Program-made: the position numbers and the translations under genes
Shown: in pieces, positions 47,935-59,900 of the stretch
Numbering within the stretch: position 1 is the first letter of the stretch
Layout: each line of letters opens with the position of its first letter
From: Capitulum mitella
Lineage: Eukaryota > Arthropoda > Thecostraca > Pollicipedomorpha > Pollicipedidae
Assembly: GCA_030062745.1 (NCBI GenBank)
Contig: CP099851.1
Span: forward strand, 9,922,393-9,986,392
Length of the DNA: 64,000 nt
Direction of reading: 5' to 3'
Notes under the pieces: generated by a model
Seen by the model: the letters and a program-made list of their open reading frames with translations, nothing else
What the model was told of the DNA's origin: nothing
Databases searched by the model: none

Positions 47935-48820
47935 CACTCCAGTTTGTGCTTCCTCTTTCCAGGATTTTCAGAGCAGTTGAATGATACCTAGTGACTTTTT
48001 TACCCATTCCCTCTACGTAATACGTCAAAGTGTCAGATTTGTATTTCGTCCAGAGACAAAGCCAGGCCAACTTTACGGAGCCTTCTCAGATCTTTTTTTT
48101 GGCATCATCAGCATTAAAAGTATTCCGTCCAGATCTCAAGGGAGAGGACCGAATAAGCCTCGCCGTACGGCAACGCGTCTATGCATTGCAGGCACGGGAA
48201 TGGAGTCCAACACCAGTACCGCCCCTCCCCCTACACAAAAAACCCGACTGGTGACGTCCTAGGGATGGAGTTTAGAAAATGTTCCCATTATTCCAGTTAG
48301 AGAGGCAAGGCCTCATCCCCTTGGATCATTTTTTGCTTTCACGTGGAAAAAAATAAAATCTTGGAGCTTAAAATTTAAATGGCCGAAATTCGAGGAGCTT
48401 TTGCTCTGCAGGAACATACGTCTGGCTGGCGCCTTGCCTCCACCTCCCAACCTGTATCAAAAGCCCCATCCAAGTTTTCAGCTCTTATGTAAATTCAGCG
48501 GTCAAGACTCTAAACCCCATGTTTCAAGTCCTTTGAACGCCTAAGAATTTTGTAAAATTCATAATATGGGGGCAGAGGAATATGTAATCGAATGGCGCTC
48601 GATTCATGCCAATCTCATCACAGTTGGTCCATAAACATCGGAGTTATAACATGTTAAAAGACACCACTCTTTAATACCTTTCTGCTTCCCCCGTCTCCAC
48701 CTCTTCCAAAAATTTCAAAAATTCCAAAAACTATGATTTGTAAAAACGTAATTTACTCTATGGCATTTCGACTACCGTTTTTTTGCAATAAAGTCGGACT
48801 GCCCAACATGCCCCACATAC
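47935..48820 (-). mobile_element. TTAA family 1 relative, strongly decayed copy
   Basis: Traces along the reverse strand follow the family order: a GTGACTTTT..CC..TTCC.TCTACG block (47990), CAGAGACAAAGCCAGGCCAA (48050), GTTGGTCCATAAACATCGGA with GTTATAA (48620), and GTAAAAACGTAATTTACTCT with CAATAAAGTCGGA (48740-48800). Ends are not preserved. This is the oldest copy in the window. Confidence 0.55.
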
Positions 48821-50747
48821 GGGAATGCGTCCTTGCCGTATGGATAGGGGGATGGGATTTCGAAGACTTAACCTTTTCCTATTCTCATAGACCGCAAAGA
48901 AAAGCGCGGGTCTCTGCTGCATTTGGTAACCTGACTCTTATTTTGAGGCGTTTCCGTGGAATCAAACCACGATAACGCCGTCAAAACAAACTGTTGTATT
49001 CAAATCTAACACCAATGCATCAGAAACATCTTTCCGGGAGAGTGCTAGAAAAAAAAACACCAGCGAAAGGCCCGTTGCTGAAATATCCACACAAATACTT
49101 GCGCACTATTAGAGCAGAGCTTGTGTATACTTTATCTTCACTCGTAATAGTTTTTCCAAGAGCTTGGCATCCATTATGGAAATGAAAACGATCTATTCGT
49201 TACCGCTGTAGAGGAAGACACCAATACAGAAAGTTCGGATCTCTTCTGTCTCCGGTACCCCTCCACTCAATTCGGTCTTTTTCACTGAATGCAGTCATGA
49301 TGATAATGCCGAAATAATTCACTGTAGATGGACCCAGCATCAGTGCATCCACAACACCCCTCCCTCCCAGAGACAACATCAACTAAAGGCTTGTTTTCAA
49401 AAAGAATACGCAGAGATACTCACGCCTTACGGCTGACCAATCTGCATTAGAAGTCGTGGCTTACGGTCCATGTTCCATTTGTGACCATCTCTCCACTTTG
49501 TCCTTCATTCACTCTCTCTCTTTTCCGCAAGATCACTCCGGAAAAACGCCACTGATCGGAGCATGGGATATGCAGGCTTCCAAATATACAATCGATATGC
49601 AAACATGCAAAAAGGCAATCGATATGGCCTGGCTCAACACCTGAAAGGATTGCAAGATGGACGACATAATGGATATCTTAAGTGATCTCGAGGTGGACCA
49701 TTTTCCTTCTCTTCATCAAAGGAGTTTGTTTTACTCAAGGTAACGCCACGACATTATTAAGCCTTAACATAAATCGCAGGTCGGCTGGAACGTTGACCAT
49801 AACATTGAGCGCGCAAACGTTTGCATCTTTTTTGAAGCATACAAAATCACCGATGTTCGCTTCCCAGATCACTTCCAAGCAGTCGATTTTATGTCCATGA
49901 GCGCCTGGGCCACCGGGTTGTCAGCATCTTTTTACACAGCCTAAGATACATTGGTTGCCTGTTCCTAAGCACGCTCCCATTCACAAGTCTCGTGAGAACA
50001 TGGCACGTGTATGAATATAAACCACCGCCGAGACGGCCTCCGGACTTGCCTTCTTCCGGGTCGCGGGGTAGGTCATGAGGACTAAAGATATCGAGAACTA
50101 TAAACGCGAAAGACAAAGCACGATTCGAAAGGGCTCGGCAACGCTAAAAGAATGCATTTTTCGCAATCGGGCAATACTGAGGTCATCAGAATCTTTCTGG
50201 ATCAAAGTACTTGGAAAAACTTTTGTTAAAACTTCGAAAAACAGGTTTTGTATGTGGCTCCAAAGGGTTATATTATTATTAAACAGAATGTCTGATTTAC
50301 CCATCCGATGCAACAAAAGGGGCACTAGGAGTCAAAGTTAGTCATTTCAGACCAAGCTGGAAATAAAAAAAAATCGTCTTTTGAAGGGGCAGAGGTCACC
50401 TTTTTCCGACTCTATACGCATGCGTTTTGGCTGTAACACACCGCAAATGTGTTAATAAAAACGGTCTTGGCGTTCTGATAAAGTTTGGCCCGACCGGCTT
50501 AACACCAGTCGAGATCTAACGCTTTTTGCTAGATGCTTCTCGCCAAGTTAGGATATGACTATGTGTTAGGCTATGAGGCTAGAACTCGCCGGGCTGGGCT
50601 ATCAGAACCACCTCCGTTCTTTTAAAGATAACCAAAAAACAAAGAGTTGTAGAGACACGACGTTTTGGGGTAACTTTCATATATCATTTTTACGCTTTGT
50701 GCAAATTTCTTTCTTGATGTCTTTTCAGGTCACTGACCCAGGATGGG
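48821..50747. other. Intergenic, no gene recognised
   Basis: Short frames only. It includes one copy (about 49790-50030) of the dispersed repeat described at 37500. Confidence 0.4.
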
Positions 50748-50751
50748 TTAA

Positions 50752-51855
50752 CCCTATTCCCAGAGAGCTAGACGGTAGGGCCGATTCCCGGTTAGGGGGG
50801 GGGGGGCGGATTCGCCCCCTGAGATCTCGAGAACCACACATTTAATTTCACCGCAAAGCACAAAAGTCAAAATAGGGAATATTTTCGGAGTTCCTATAAC
50901 TCTGTTCTTTACTGACCGACTTTGATGAAAATGGCATGGATTGAGAGATTATGGATGGGGCTGTTACCACTGGTTCATACATTTCACATTTTGGCAAAAT
51001 TCATAGGCTTTCACAAGGTTTCAAAAAGTGAGAATTTCTTTTTCAAAAACCGAATCAATTAAATTTATTTAGCTTTTACTAGTAATGCTATGCTGAAGAA
51101 GTACAAATTGTGCTTACAATGTTCATATAATTTTAGCAGAGGCGGTGCCAGGGACATAAAAGGGGCAAATGTCATGGTCCATCTTCATCACGTCAACCTA
51201 AGACCTTTGACCTTAAATGACCTCCAATGACCGTACAGTCTCATGGAATGGTCGTGAGTGTATTTCGTATTGTTTGACAACGTTTCCGGTCGTTTGAATC
51301 CACTCTATTTCTGAAGGTCCATTTTACGGCTGCTGGTATATAAGGTATGTGCACTGACATTTTAGGTCATAGTTCCGTGACCCGACCTGATATCAGCATG
51401 AACCTTGGTACAAAAGTAGAGGCACCCTTCTACGTCATATATATTCCGGGTTTGACATTTGGAAAAAGCACAAAAATTGTAATTTTAAAACCAAATTTTG
51501 ACTTTTGGCCCTGACACGAACTTGTGAAATGACCTCAGATTAACAAAATCATATTTGTATACTTGTCCAGCTATTCACCTACGCATCAATACACAGTTTT
51601 AAGGTCTATCTAGAAGCATTATTTTTGGCAGCCATTTTCTTTTACTATCAACAGGGTCAAAAATGGCCAGAAATGACTCCCAAAAACGCTGCCTGGCTCC
51701 GCCCCTAAAACAAAATAAAATTACGATTTTTTTACAATACGTAGAAAGAACAAATAAAACATGACCAAGATTCGCGAAGCTGCGCCAAAAGCCCTGGAAT
51801 TGGCAAAAAAAACCCCAAAGGGATGCGGATTCAGCCTCCCCCTCCCCGGATAGGG
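50752..51855 (+). mobile_element. TTAA family 1 element with internal deletion
   Basis: The left TTAA is at 50748-50751. The right end GGATAGGG is followed by TGCA, so the right TTAA is lost. At 1,104 bp it is about 100 bp short: after the TTTCACCGCAAA near 50852 it jumps to the CAAAAGTCAAAATAGGG region. The G-tract at 50797-50806 is expanded. The AGGTCA array (about 51202-51234) is partly mutated. Confidence 0.8.
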
Positions 51856-51859
51856 TGCA

Positions 51860-53734
51860 ACTGAACCATGTTTTAAGAATTAAGCGCCGTGAAATTTTGT
51901 TAAATGTGTCGATTGGCATCAATGTTGCCACACTAGCAAACAAAGCCTCACAGATGCAATAGTTACGTTATTTCAGACTGTTCAGGAATTTCAAGGTCAT
52001 TGATCTATGGTCCGATAAACCCTCTCGCTTTTTCTTTGTTGAGATTCTGGTCCAGTAAGGCAGTTTTCAAAGCTTCAGTTGACCCTGATGTTTCTGATGT
52101 CCCGTGAACAGGAAATTCTACCTGTTGACCTTTGATCTGGGTTCAGGTCATGTTTTACACGGAATTTTAGGTTTGCAACCAATAAATAATTGATTGGTTT
52201 CATGGCTGGAGATTTCCAAAAACTATCGGGGGTCCAAATAGGATTCAGACCATCTCTTTCCAGTCACTGCTGTGGGGCTAATGGTAAAATCCCTGAATAT
52301 TGGGGGGTCAGGACCCCCGAATCCCCTGGGGATCGTCAGCTATGGCTAATTTGCGAAATGCTTATTTTTTCTAATATGCGTTTTGGAAGACATAATATTT
52401 TATAACAACTTGACCTGCGAAGGATAGCCTAAAACCGTTGCATCCGAGCTTAATTCGCTGAACTTTTGAACACTTATTAGTTGTTGCTTGCTGCTTGGTT
52501 GTTGTTTCCTGTTTGTTTCTTTGCCAAATATGCCTGATGTGACAGGTGATAAGAAATACACCCATACTTTCCTTTCACGTCGCTTGCACTGCTTTAGTCC
52601 TCTTATTTTTGGTCCCTAAATGAAAACCCTTTTCATCACTAAAGGCGCACTTCCATCCATTATTAGCGTTTGATATTGCAGCCGCACTGTCCACCTGGTG
52701 TGCAAAATGACGTACGTAAAAAATCGTGCATGTGTCATGAGGTAAGAGAGACATAAATAAAGTCGATGTTATAGGACATCATGCCGTTTTGTGTCTGACC
52801 AATGGCAATGCGCAAATTATACAAGCACCAGAAACGTCCAACTTATATGTGTCGAACTTTTGTGCTAGGTTAAACTTGTTTAGTTCTGGACGTGATAAAT
52901 TTAAAGCTGATCTGCGTCGCACACACATTTCCAGCGAATTCCGGACAAAGCACATTTCTGTACGTTCAGAAAGATGTGTTTTCTGCCCATATAAAAGGCA
53001 ACATTTTCCCTTCATTTTCAGCCTCGTTTAAAATGGCCAGTTTCGACCTCCAGTTCCCTTTTGCTGCACTGTATAGCTATAGCAGATATTCTATTTGCTG
53101 TTTGTGCAGATATTTGCTTAAAAGCTTGTATGTAGTACACACATATTTAATGTATACGGTTTACATGTTTATATTATGCATATATGCTACTATAATTTTA
53201 GAACCATCTGCAAGGCTTGGGCATCAAAGTTTTCGTCAACACTGATCGAATCGGGAAGAAACATAAGTGCATTTTTTCCCGCCCACGACTTTCCAGCCGT
53301 TTCTTTTCTTCACTATTTTCTGCTGCTCTTATACGTTCTCAAGACTTGGAGGTTTTCGTGAACGCCGGGCCGGCGAAGGTGAATCCGAATGTTAGGCTGG
53401 CGGGCTAATAAGAACTCAGGATTTGGATTCGCAGGATCCGAAGAGGTTCGAATAGATTCGAATCTTGCGTGTCCTCCAATCCCGAAAACGAGGATTCATA
53501 CTCTGAAAATCAGGATTCGAATTCTAAGAAAAACACAGTTGAAAGATCAGGATTCGAATCCTAAAACACGCCGCCGAATCCTGACAGCCATCATTTAGAT
53601 ACGCAGAAAATAGAATGAAATATGCTGTAGGCCCAAGTGTTCTTCAAATAAATTAAACGTAACACGTATATGTCAGTGCTGCATCGGACGGAGTCGCCCT
53701 TCCTGCATTTCATTACGTCGTGTTATATATTGAC
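51860..53734. other. Intergenic, no gene recognised
   Basis: AT-rich DNA with short frames. The right third holds a GATTCG-motif cluster listed separately. Confidence 0.4.
53410..53590. repeat. Cluster of GGATTCGAAT-type motifs (left)
   Basis: At least eight GATTCG or CGAATC motifs occur within 180 bases, including GGATTCGAATCC-like palindromes. A related cluster in inverse order lies at 56820-56935. The pair brackets the nested family 1 elements. Confidence 0.6.
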
Positions 53735-53988
53735 TTAACCCTATTCCCGGCCGGGGGAGCGGAATCCGCCCCCCTCGGGTTTTTTGCTTGCCAATTCCAG
53801 GCTTTTTAATGCAGCTTCACGAAACTTGGTGACTTTTCCTAGCTATTCCTTCTACGCGCCGTGACAAAATTTCGAAATTCTATTTTGCTCAGGGGCGGAG
53901 CCAGGCAACGTGTTTGGGAGGCACCTCAGGCCATTTTTGGCCATGTTGAGGGTAAAAGGAAAATGTCTGCCAAAAACAGAGTTTTTAA

Positions 53989-55200
53989 CCCTATTCCCGG
54001 AGGGCTAGACGGTATGGCCGATTCCCGGCAGGGGGGGCGGATTCGGCCCCCCCCCTGAGATCTCGAGAACTACTTATCCGATTTCATCGCAACAAACGGC
54101 AATCGATTTGCCGTGACGTGAACTACATTTTTATAAAAAGAAATTTTCGAAATTTTGAAATTTGTGGATACAGGGGGGCAAAAATGTCAAAATGGGGCGT
54201 ACTTTTTGACTTCTTATAACTCCGTTGTTTATGGACCGATTTCGATGAAACTGGCATCAATCGAGAGATTATGGATAGGGCTTTTACCATGGGTCCCCAA
54301 ATCTGAAATTTTGAGAAAATTCATGGGCGTTCACAGGGTTTCAAAAATAGGGGGATTAGTTTTCTAATAACGGAATGAACAAAAGAGGCCAAAACACTTT
54401 TTTAGCTTCTGCTAGTCATGTTATGCTAAAGAAGTACAAATCGCATTACAATGTTTGTATAATGTTAGCATAGGCGGTGCCAGGGACATGAAAAAGGGGG
54501 AACTGTCATGGTCACACGTTTCTCAGATCAACTTGTGACCTTTGACCTTAAATGACCTCCAGTGACCTTGGGGTCACCTGGAATGATGTCGTGTGCATTC
54601 AATATTATCTGTAAACGTTTTTAATCCGATTAAATTCACTCTATTCCAAAAAATTCATTTTTTGGCTTTTGCGATATAGGGTACGTGCACTGACATTTTA
54701 GGTCATAGCTCCGTGACCCGACCTGATATCAAGCTGAAACTTGGTACACAAGTAGAGGGCATCTTTCTACGTCATATATATTCCGGGTTTGGCATTTGAA
54801 AAAACGGCGTCCGAAATTATTGCGAAAAAACAAATTTTGCCTTTTGACCTTGACCTGACCTTGTAAAGTGACCTCAGATAAACAAAATTACATATGCACA
54901 TTGCCCAACTATTTAGCTATATATTCATATAAAGTTTTAAGTTCTATCTTAAAAACTCTGTTTTTGGCAGACATTTTCCTTTTACCCTCAACATGGCCAA
55001 AAATGACCTGAGGTGCCTCCCAAAAACGTTGCCTGGCTCCGCCCCTGAGCAAAACAGAATTTCGAAATTTTGTCACGACGCGTAGAAGAAATAGCTAGGA
55101 AAAGTCACCAAGTTTCGTGAAGCTGCACTAAAAAGCCTGGAATTGGCAAGCAAAAAACCCGAGGGGGGGCGGATTCCGCCCCCCCCTGCCGGGAATAGGG
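53989..55200 (+). mobile_element. TTAA family 1 element, full length, nested in another copy
   Basis: TTAA at 53985-53988 and 55201-55204 is an exact target duplication: the outer copy has TTTTTAAGAT at this position in its intact relatives. Ends are CCCTATTCCCGG and, reversed, CCCTATTCCCGGCAGG. Its 1,212 bp align closely with 35249-36456, so this insertion and that copy are the youngest of the family here. No transposase. Confidence 0.92.
54536..54568 (-). promoter_or_regulatory. AGGTCA array DR4-DR4-DR1 in the nested family 1 copy
   Basis: All four half-sites and the three spacers (4, 4 and 1 bp) are identical to the array at 35793-35825. Confidence 0.6.
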
Positions 55201-55583
55201 TTAAGATAAAACTTAAAACTTTATATGAATGTATAGCTAAATAGTTGGGCAACGCGCATATGTAATTTTGTTTATCTGAGATCACTTTACAAGGTCAGGT
55301 CAAGGTCAAAAGTCAAAATTTGTTTTTTCGCAATAATTTTAGGCGCCGTTTTTTCAAATGCCAAACCCAGAATACAGATGACGTAGAAGAATGCCCTTTA
55401 CTTGCGTACCAAGTTTCAGCTTGATATCAGGTCGGGTCACGGAGCTATGACCTAAAATGTCAGTGCGCGTACCCTATATCGCAAAAGCCAAAAAATGATT
55501 TTTTTGGAAAAGAGTGAATTCAATCGATTAAAAACGTCTACAGATAATATTAAATGCATACGACATCATTCCAGGTGACCCCA

Positions 55584-55616
55584 AGGTCACTGGAGGTCAT
55601 TTAAGGTCAAAGGTCA
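55584..55616 (+). promoter_or_regulatory. AGGTCA array DR4-DR4-DR1 in the outer family 1 copy
   Basis: The same four perfect AGGTCA half-sites, here on the plus strand because the element is inverted. Confidence 0.6.
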
Positions 55617-56819
55617 CAAGTTGATCTGAAGAACGTGTGACCATGACAGTTCCCCCTTTTTTATGTCCCTGGCACCGCCTATGCTAACATTATACAAACA
55701 TTGTAATGCGATTTGTACTTCTTTAGCATAACATGACTAGCAGAAGCTAAAAAAGTGTTTTGGCATCTTTTGTTCATTCAGTTATTAGAAAACTAATCAT
55801 CCTATTTTTGAAACCCTGTGAACGCCCATGAATTTTCTCAAAATTTCAAATTTGCATACCCATGGTAAAAGCCCTATCCATAATCTCTCGATTGACGCCA
55901 GTTTCATCGAAATCGGTCCATAAACAATGGAGTTATAAGAAGTCAAAAAGTACCCCCCATTTTGACATTTTTGCCCCCCTGTATCCACAAATTTCAAAAT
56001 TCTGAAAATTTCTTTTTATAAAAATGTAGTTCACGTCACGGCAAATCGATTGCCGTTTGTTGCGATGAAATCGGATAAGTATTTCTCGAGATCTCAGGGG
56101 GGGCCGAATCCGCCCCCCCCCTGCCGGGAATCGGCCATACCGTCTAGCCCTTCGGGAATAGGGTTAAACAGGCATCGTTTCGTTTATCTTGAGGTTAATC
56201 TTTGAGATTTCCGATCACTTTGAACAACAATGACGTAAGGTCGATCTCGCATAAAACAGGCCATCTATTTCGAAAGATCTTGCTCTTCCTTAGACACTGG
56301 TCGAATACCTAACCAGTTCTTGGACGGTGGTCGAATATCAAACCAGTGTTAAAGGACGAACAAATATTCAGAAATATCTGGTCTGTTTCATACGAATGAC
56401 ATCGGCCTCACTTCAGTGCTGTTCGGAAAAGTCGAGAATCATGTGCATTCTTTCAGCTTTTGCCGGACCCAAGTGCTGTGGTTACTGGTGTTCCTCCGAC
56501 GCTACAATGTTTCGCTGGCTTGCTGTGGGAGCGAAAGAACGACAGCCTTTGTAGCGATTCATACCGTAACCTTTTAGTTGGAGCGGTACCATGCCAAGGT
56601 AGCAGTACCATGCTCTCCCTGTTATATACTTGCCCACCCTCGTCAAAAACGTATAGTTTCGACACCCACACAGACTGGTACCAATGCCCACCTCCGCCAT
56701 TTTCTTGGTCGACTTAGAAATGAGCCACTGGCAAAAACGCTAGGAACAGTCAGCCAGAAACCAATGAAATTTGCTGAAAAGTGGAAACTTCCAAAACCTT
56801 AAAAATTTCGACAACACGA

Positions 56820-56935
56820 CGAAAAAATTCGAATCTATTCGAATCAATTCAAATATCGAATCCGAATCTCAATCATCCGAATCCATCCACTCCAAGATTC
56901 GAATCCCCAAATCCATGCGAATCCTCTGCTCTAGT
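56820..56935. repeat. Cluster of CGAATC-type motifs (right)
   Basis: About ten CGAATC or GAATCC motifs occur within 115 bases, largely as the reverse of the cluster at 53410-53590. Reversed, the end reads CAGAGGATTCGCATGG, similar to CAGGATTTGGATTCGCAGG at the left cluster. Confidence 0.6.
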
Positions 56936-56939
56936 CACA

Positions 56940-59900
56940 ATACGGCACCATGGTTCTCGTAACATATCATTCTGTGCGTGAAGTCTCGAGAAAAGGTATT
57001 AACTGAAAGAGACTGCTGATCAGTGGGCGCGGCCAGCCAGGAAATAGCTTCCTAGGGCCCATTTGGTTCTCGTCGTAAGAGATTTGGTTGTGATTTACAC
57101 TGTGTTTCTTTTTAAATGAAATAACTTAAACGAATATGACGTAACGTTACTCAGTAATAAAACTGTTGATCACTTAAGAATTGATCGAACAGAAATCGTC
57201 AAAGTCAGCCGATGTACAAACTCTGAACCTAGTTCAATGCCTCCTAATCGCTAACATCCAATTCAGCCTCCGATGTCACGGTGGCAACGAACTGGTTTCT
57301 TTGGTGTGACACCAGTGGTGCCCGGCCTGCCTCCTAAACGCCGGAAGCCACATCATAATGAGCTTGTCCGTCGTTTGTACGCCTGAAATACTGCTGGCAG
57401 TCCCCCGCCCAACGAGATCATGGAAACAAATCAGGCAGCCCGCTCCCGACCTGGCGTCTCCCGGAACCGAGTGCTCCTGTCCTGCTAGACTAGCCCGCAC
57501 TGCTCCGACAGACCGACTGCACGGCCACGGAACGACCGAAACCAGAGCACAAATGGCATCCTCGGTCGGTGCTAGGGATGGCATCAGAGGCATACCGCTC
57601 TGACCGCAGAGACCGCTGACCCTGTCAGCCCCAGACCAGAGCAGAGACGGCTGTCTGGCCGGCCCTACGCCGAACATCGGAACAGAGAATTCTGTACCCA
57701 CCGTCCCAAAGATGAAACCAGGCAGATGCCGTCCCCTCTGCGGTAGCCGGTATAGAAATCGAAGCACACATCGCTCGCTTCTGCCGGCTCTAAAGCTTAA
57801 ATCATGGCGCAGACATCGCTGCCTTCTGCTCCCCCAGAGCCGGGGCCAAACCAGAAAAACTACTTTCATCGTCTGCAGCGCCATAATGAGAGCACTGCAG
57901 AAACTCCTCCCAGCCTTTTCCTTTCCCACCCCTTCCAACGACTCTTCAATATCCGTTACGTCTGATGTAACATTGAATGAACTATGTTTTGGGTATTCTG
58001 GCAGCAAAAGGATACCGTGAGCCGGACGTGAATCACCCAAACCTTCGGCTCTCATCATTGCATGACAGCAACGGCATTATATCTGTTGCCACTAATTTGT
58101 GGACCGTTTTGTTGTAAAACATTAGAGAGAATCCCTGAGCCCACCATTCTTGCGAAATCCCTGAAACGGAAAACTTTGCGCAAAAAACAGAAGGGCGCGG
58201 CACTGGAAAGGACTCAATCCGCTTGCCCCTCGTCACGATCGCTTTTCAGCAGGGCTCGCCGCTGCAAAACGAGTCAGCGCCGTACCTGCGGCCATGCAGA
58301 AAAGTTGTCGTTCGGCGAAACACATTGCGTTACCGGTGACGGCTTTTCACCGCAGTGGAGCGATTAGCCTTCCATGAAACACCGGTTTGGTCTTACTTCG
58401 AATTACAGAGCAACCACTAGGCGAGCAATCATCTGAGCCTTTTAACGGTGAAAAAATAGGGTTTACTGTTGATGGTCTTTGGAGCACATCACGTTCCTTT
58501 TTTGTTTCGTTTTGTGGTATTGCATGTCGGAGTGCCACGACTTTTCCCGTTGCACTTCTATCTGATCACTCATGATCTTTTGTTCTCTGGTGGTTGCTAT
58601 CGCTTGATTATTAAAGTCATTTTCAGGAGGCATTTATGTAAGGTCTCTGAATGTCCTCTTTAATCATCTGGCAACAAATCGTGAGTAAAAAGGTATTGCT
58701 TTGTCTCAGTCAAATTCCCGCAGGGACCAATGGATCAATGTCTATGTATTTCCCCTTTCCCCCTTTCCCTACATCTGTTTTTTTGTCTATCCCTCTCTCT
58801 TCTGTTTTCCCATATATTTCTTAGCCTGTTTTCCGTATGCGTGCCGGTCGTCTCTGCAACACGTCATGCAACACGTCAACATGTCAGTCTGTCTGAATCC
58901 CTCTCTCCCGTGCAGAGTAAAAGATGCGGACCGGAAAGTGCACCCAAGAAAGTGGACCCACAGGCTCTTAGACCTTCTTACAGATCTTATTGACAGATCT
59001 TATACAGATTATATTATTTATCATTAGCTATATTATTAGATATACAGATTGACAGATCTTAGACAGACCCGTCACTCTCTTACCTTATTAATCGGGATCG
59101 CAAAGGCACATTGTGGCATGCGCGGCGTAACGGGGAAATCACGAATATCTGGAATAAAAGAAGATTAAAAGGCTTCCTTAGTGACCTACCTTCAGACCTG
59201 AAGCTTTCGCCCCAAGGACCGATCTAGGTCCGTCCTGGGCAGACTGCAGAGACATCTGGAAGTCAAAAAGTCTTCGTGAGGGTCCTCAGTGGCTGAATAC
59301 CTCACTGATATAGTACGACCGTAGGAGCTGTGAGCCTCGATGCTCAGTATACAAATCAGGGGGCGTTTTGTACGAAACATATAGCTTAGCTGTCATAACT
59401 TTCGTAAACAAAGATAATGACATCGCACAAACACATCGTGAAAACCTAGTTATCATAAGCCGTTCAGTTTGTTTTCATTGTTTGAGGGATGTACTTTACA
59501 AACTTGCTGACATAAGAAGACTCAAGTGCTTCGACATTTTTTAGCAAGGGAAAGTATTGCGAATACGATACAGTCAGCCTAAAAAGGTGGCACATTTAAT
59601 CTCCATCAATGGAAGAAACCAGAAGTCCGAAGGGTTTGCAAAGTACACCTGGGTTGATAATGCCTTCAATAAAAGACGAAGATTTCGTTTTCATCACGGA
59701 TCTAATATTTGCAAGCTCCTGTGTGGAATGCCACGATACATGGGTAGTCCATTAAAACAATAATTTTTTTATGTTTTGCGGCATTTTTCTTGCAAGAACT
59801 GTGACTTCAGCAGTTGGGGACGTGCATAAGGTTGAGCTCCGGTGAACAAAATAAAACATTGTCAGTATTGCTGGTTTAATCCACGCCGGACGTAAGGACT

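Larger units (their letters stand above)
53739..56163 (-). mobile_element. TTAA family 1 element interrupted by a second copy
   Basis: TTAA flanks it at 53735-53738 and 56164-56167. It is read on the minus strand and interrupted by the copy at 53989-55200. Without that insert and its extra TTAA it is 1,209 bp, matching the 1,208-bp reference copy. The sequence resumes at 55205 at the base expected from the intact copy, and its own array of four AGGTCA half-sites is at 55584-55616. Confidence 0.9.

Noticed and set aside
57276..58058. 260-codon minus-strand frame
   Set aside because: No recognisable domain, overlapping plus-strand frames, and no splice or promoter signals. Length alone was not enough; kept as unassigned.
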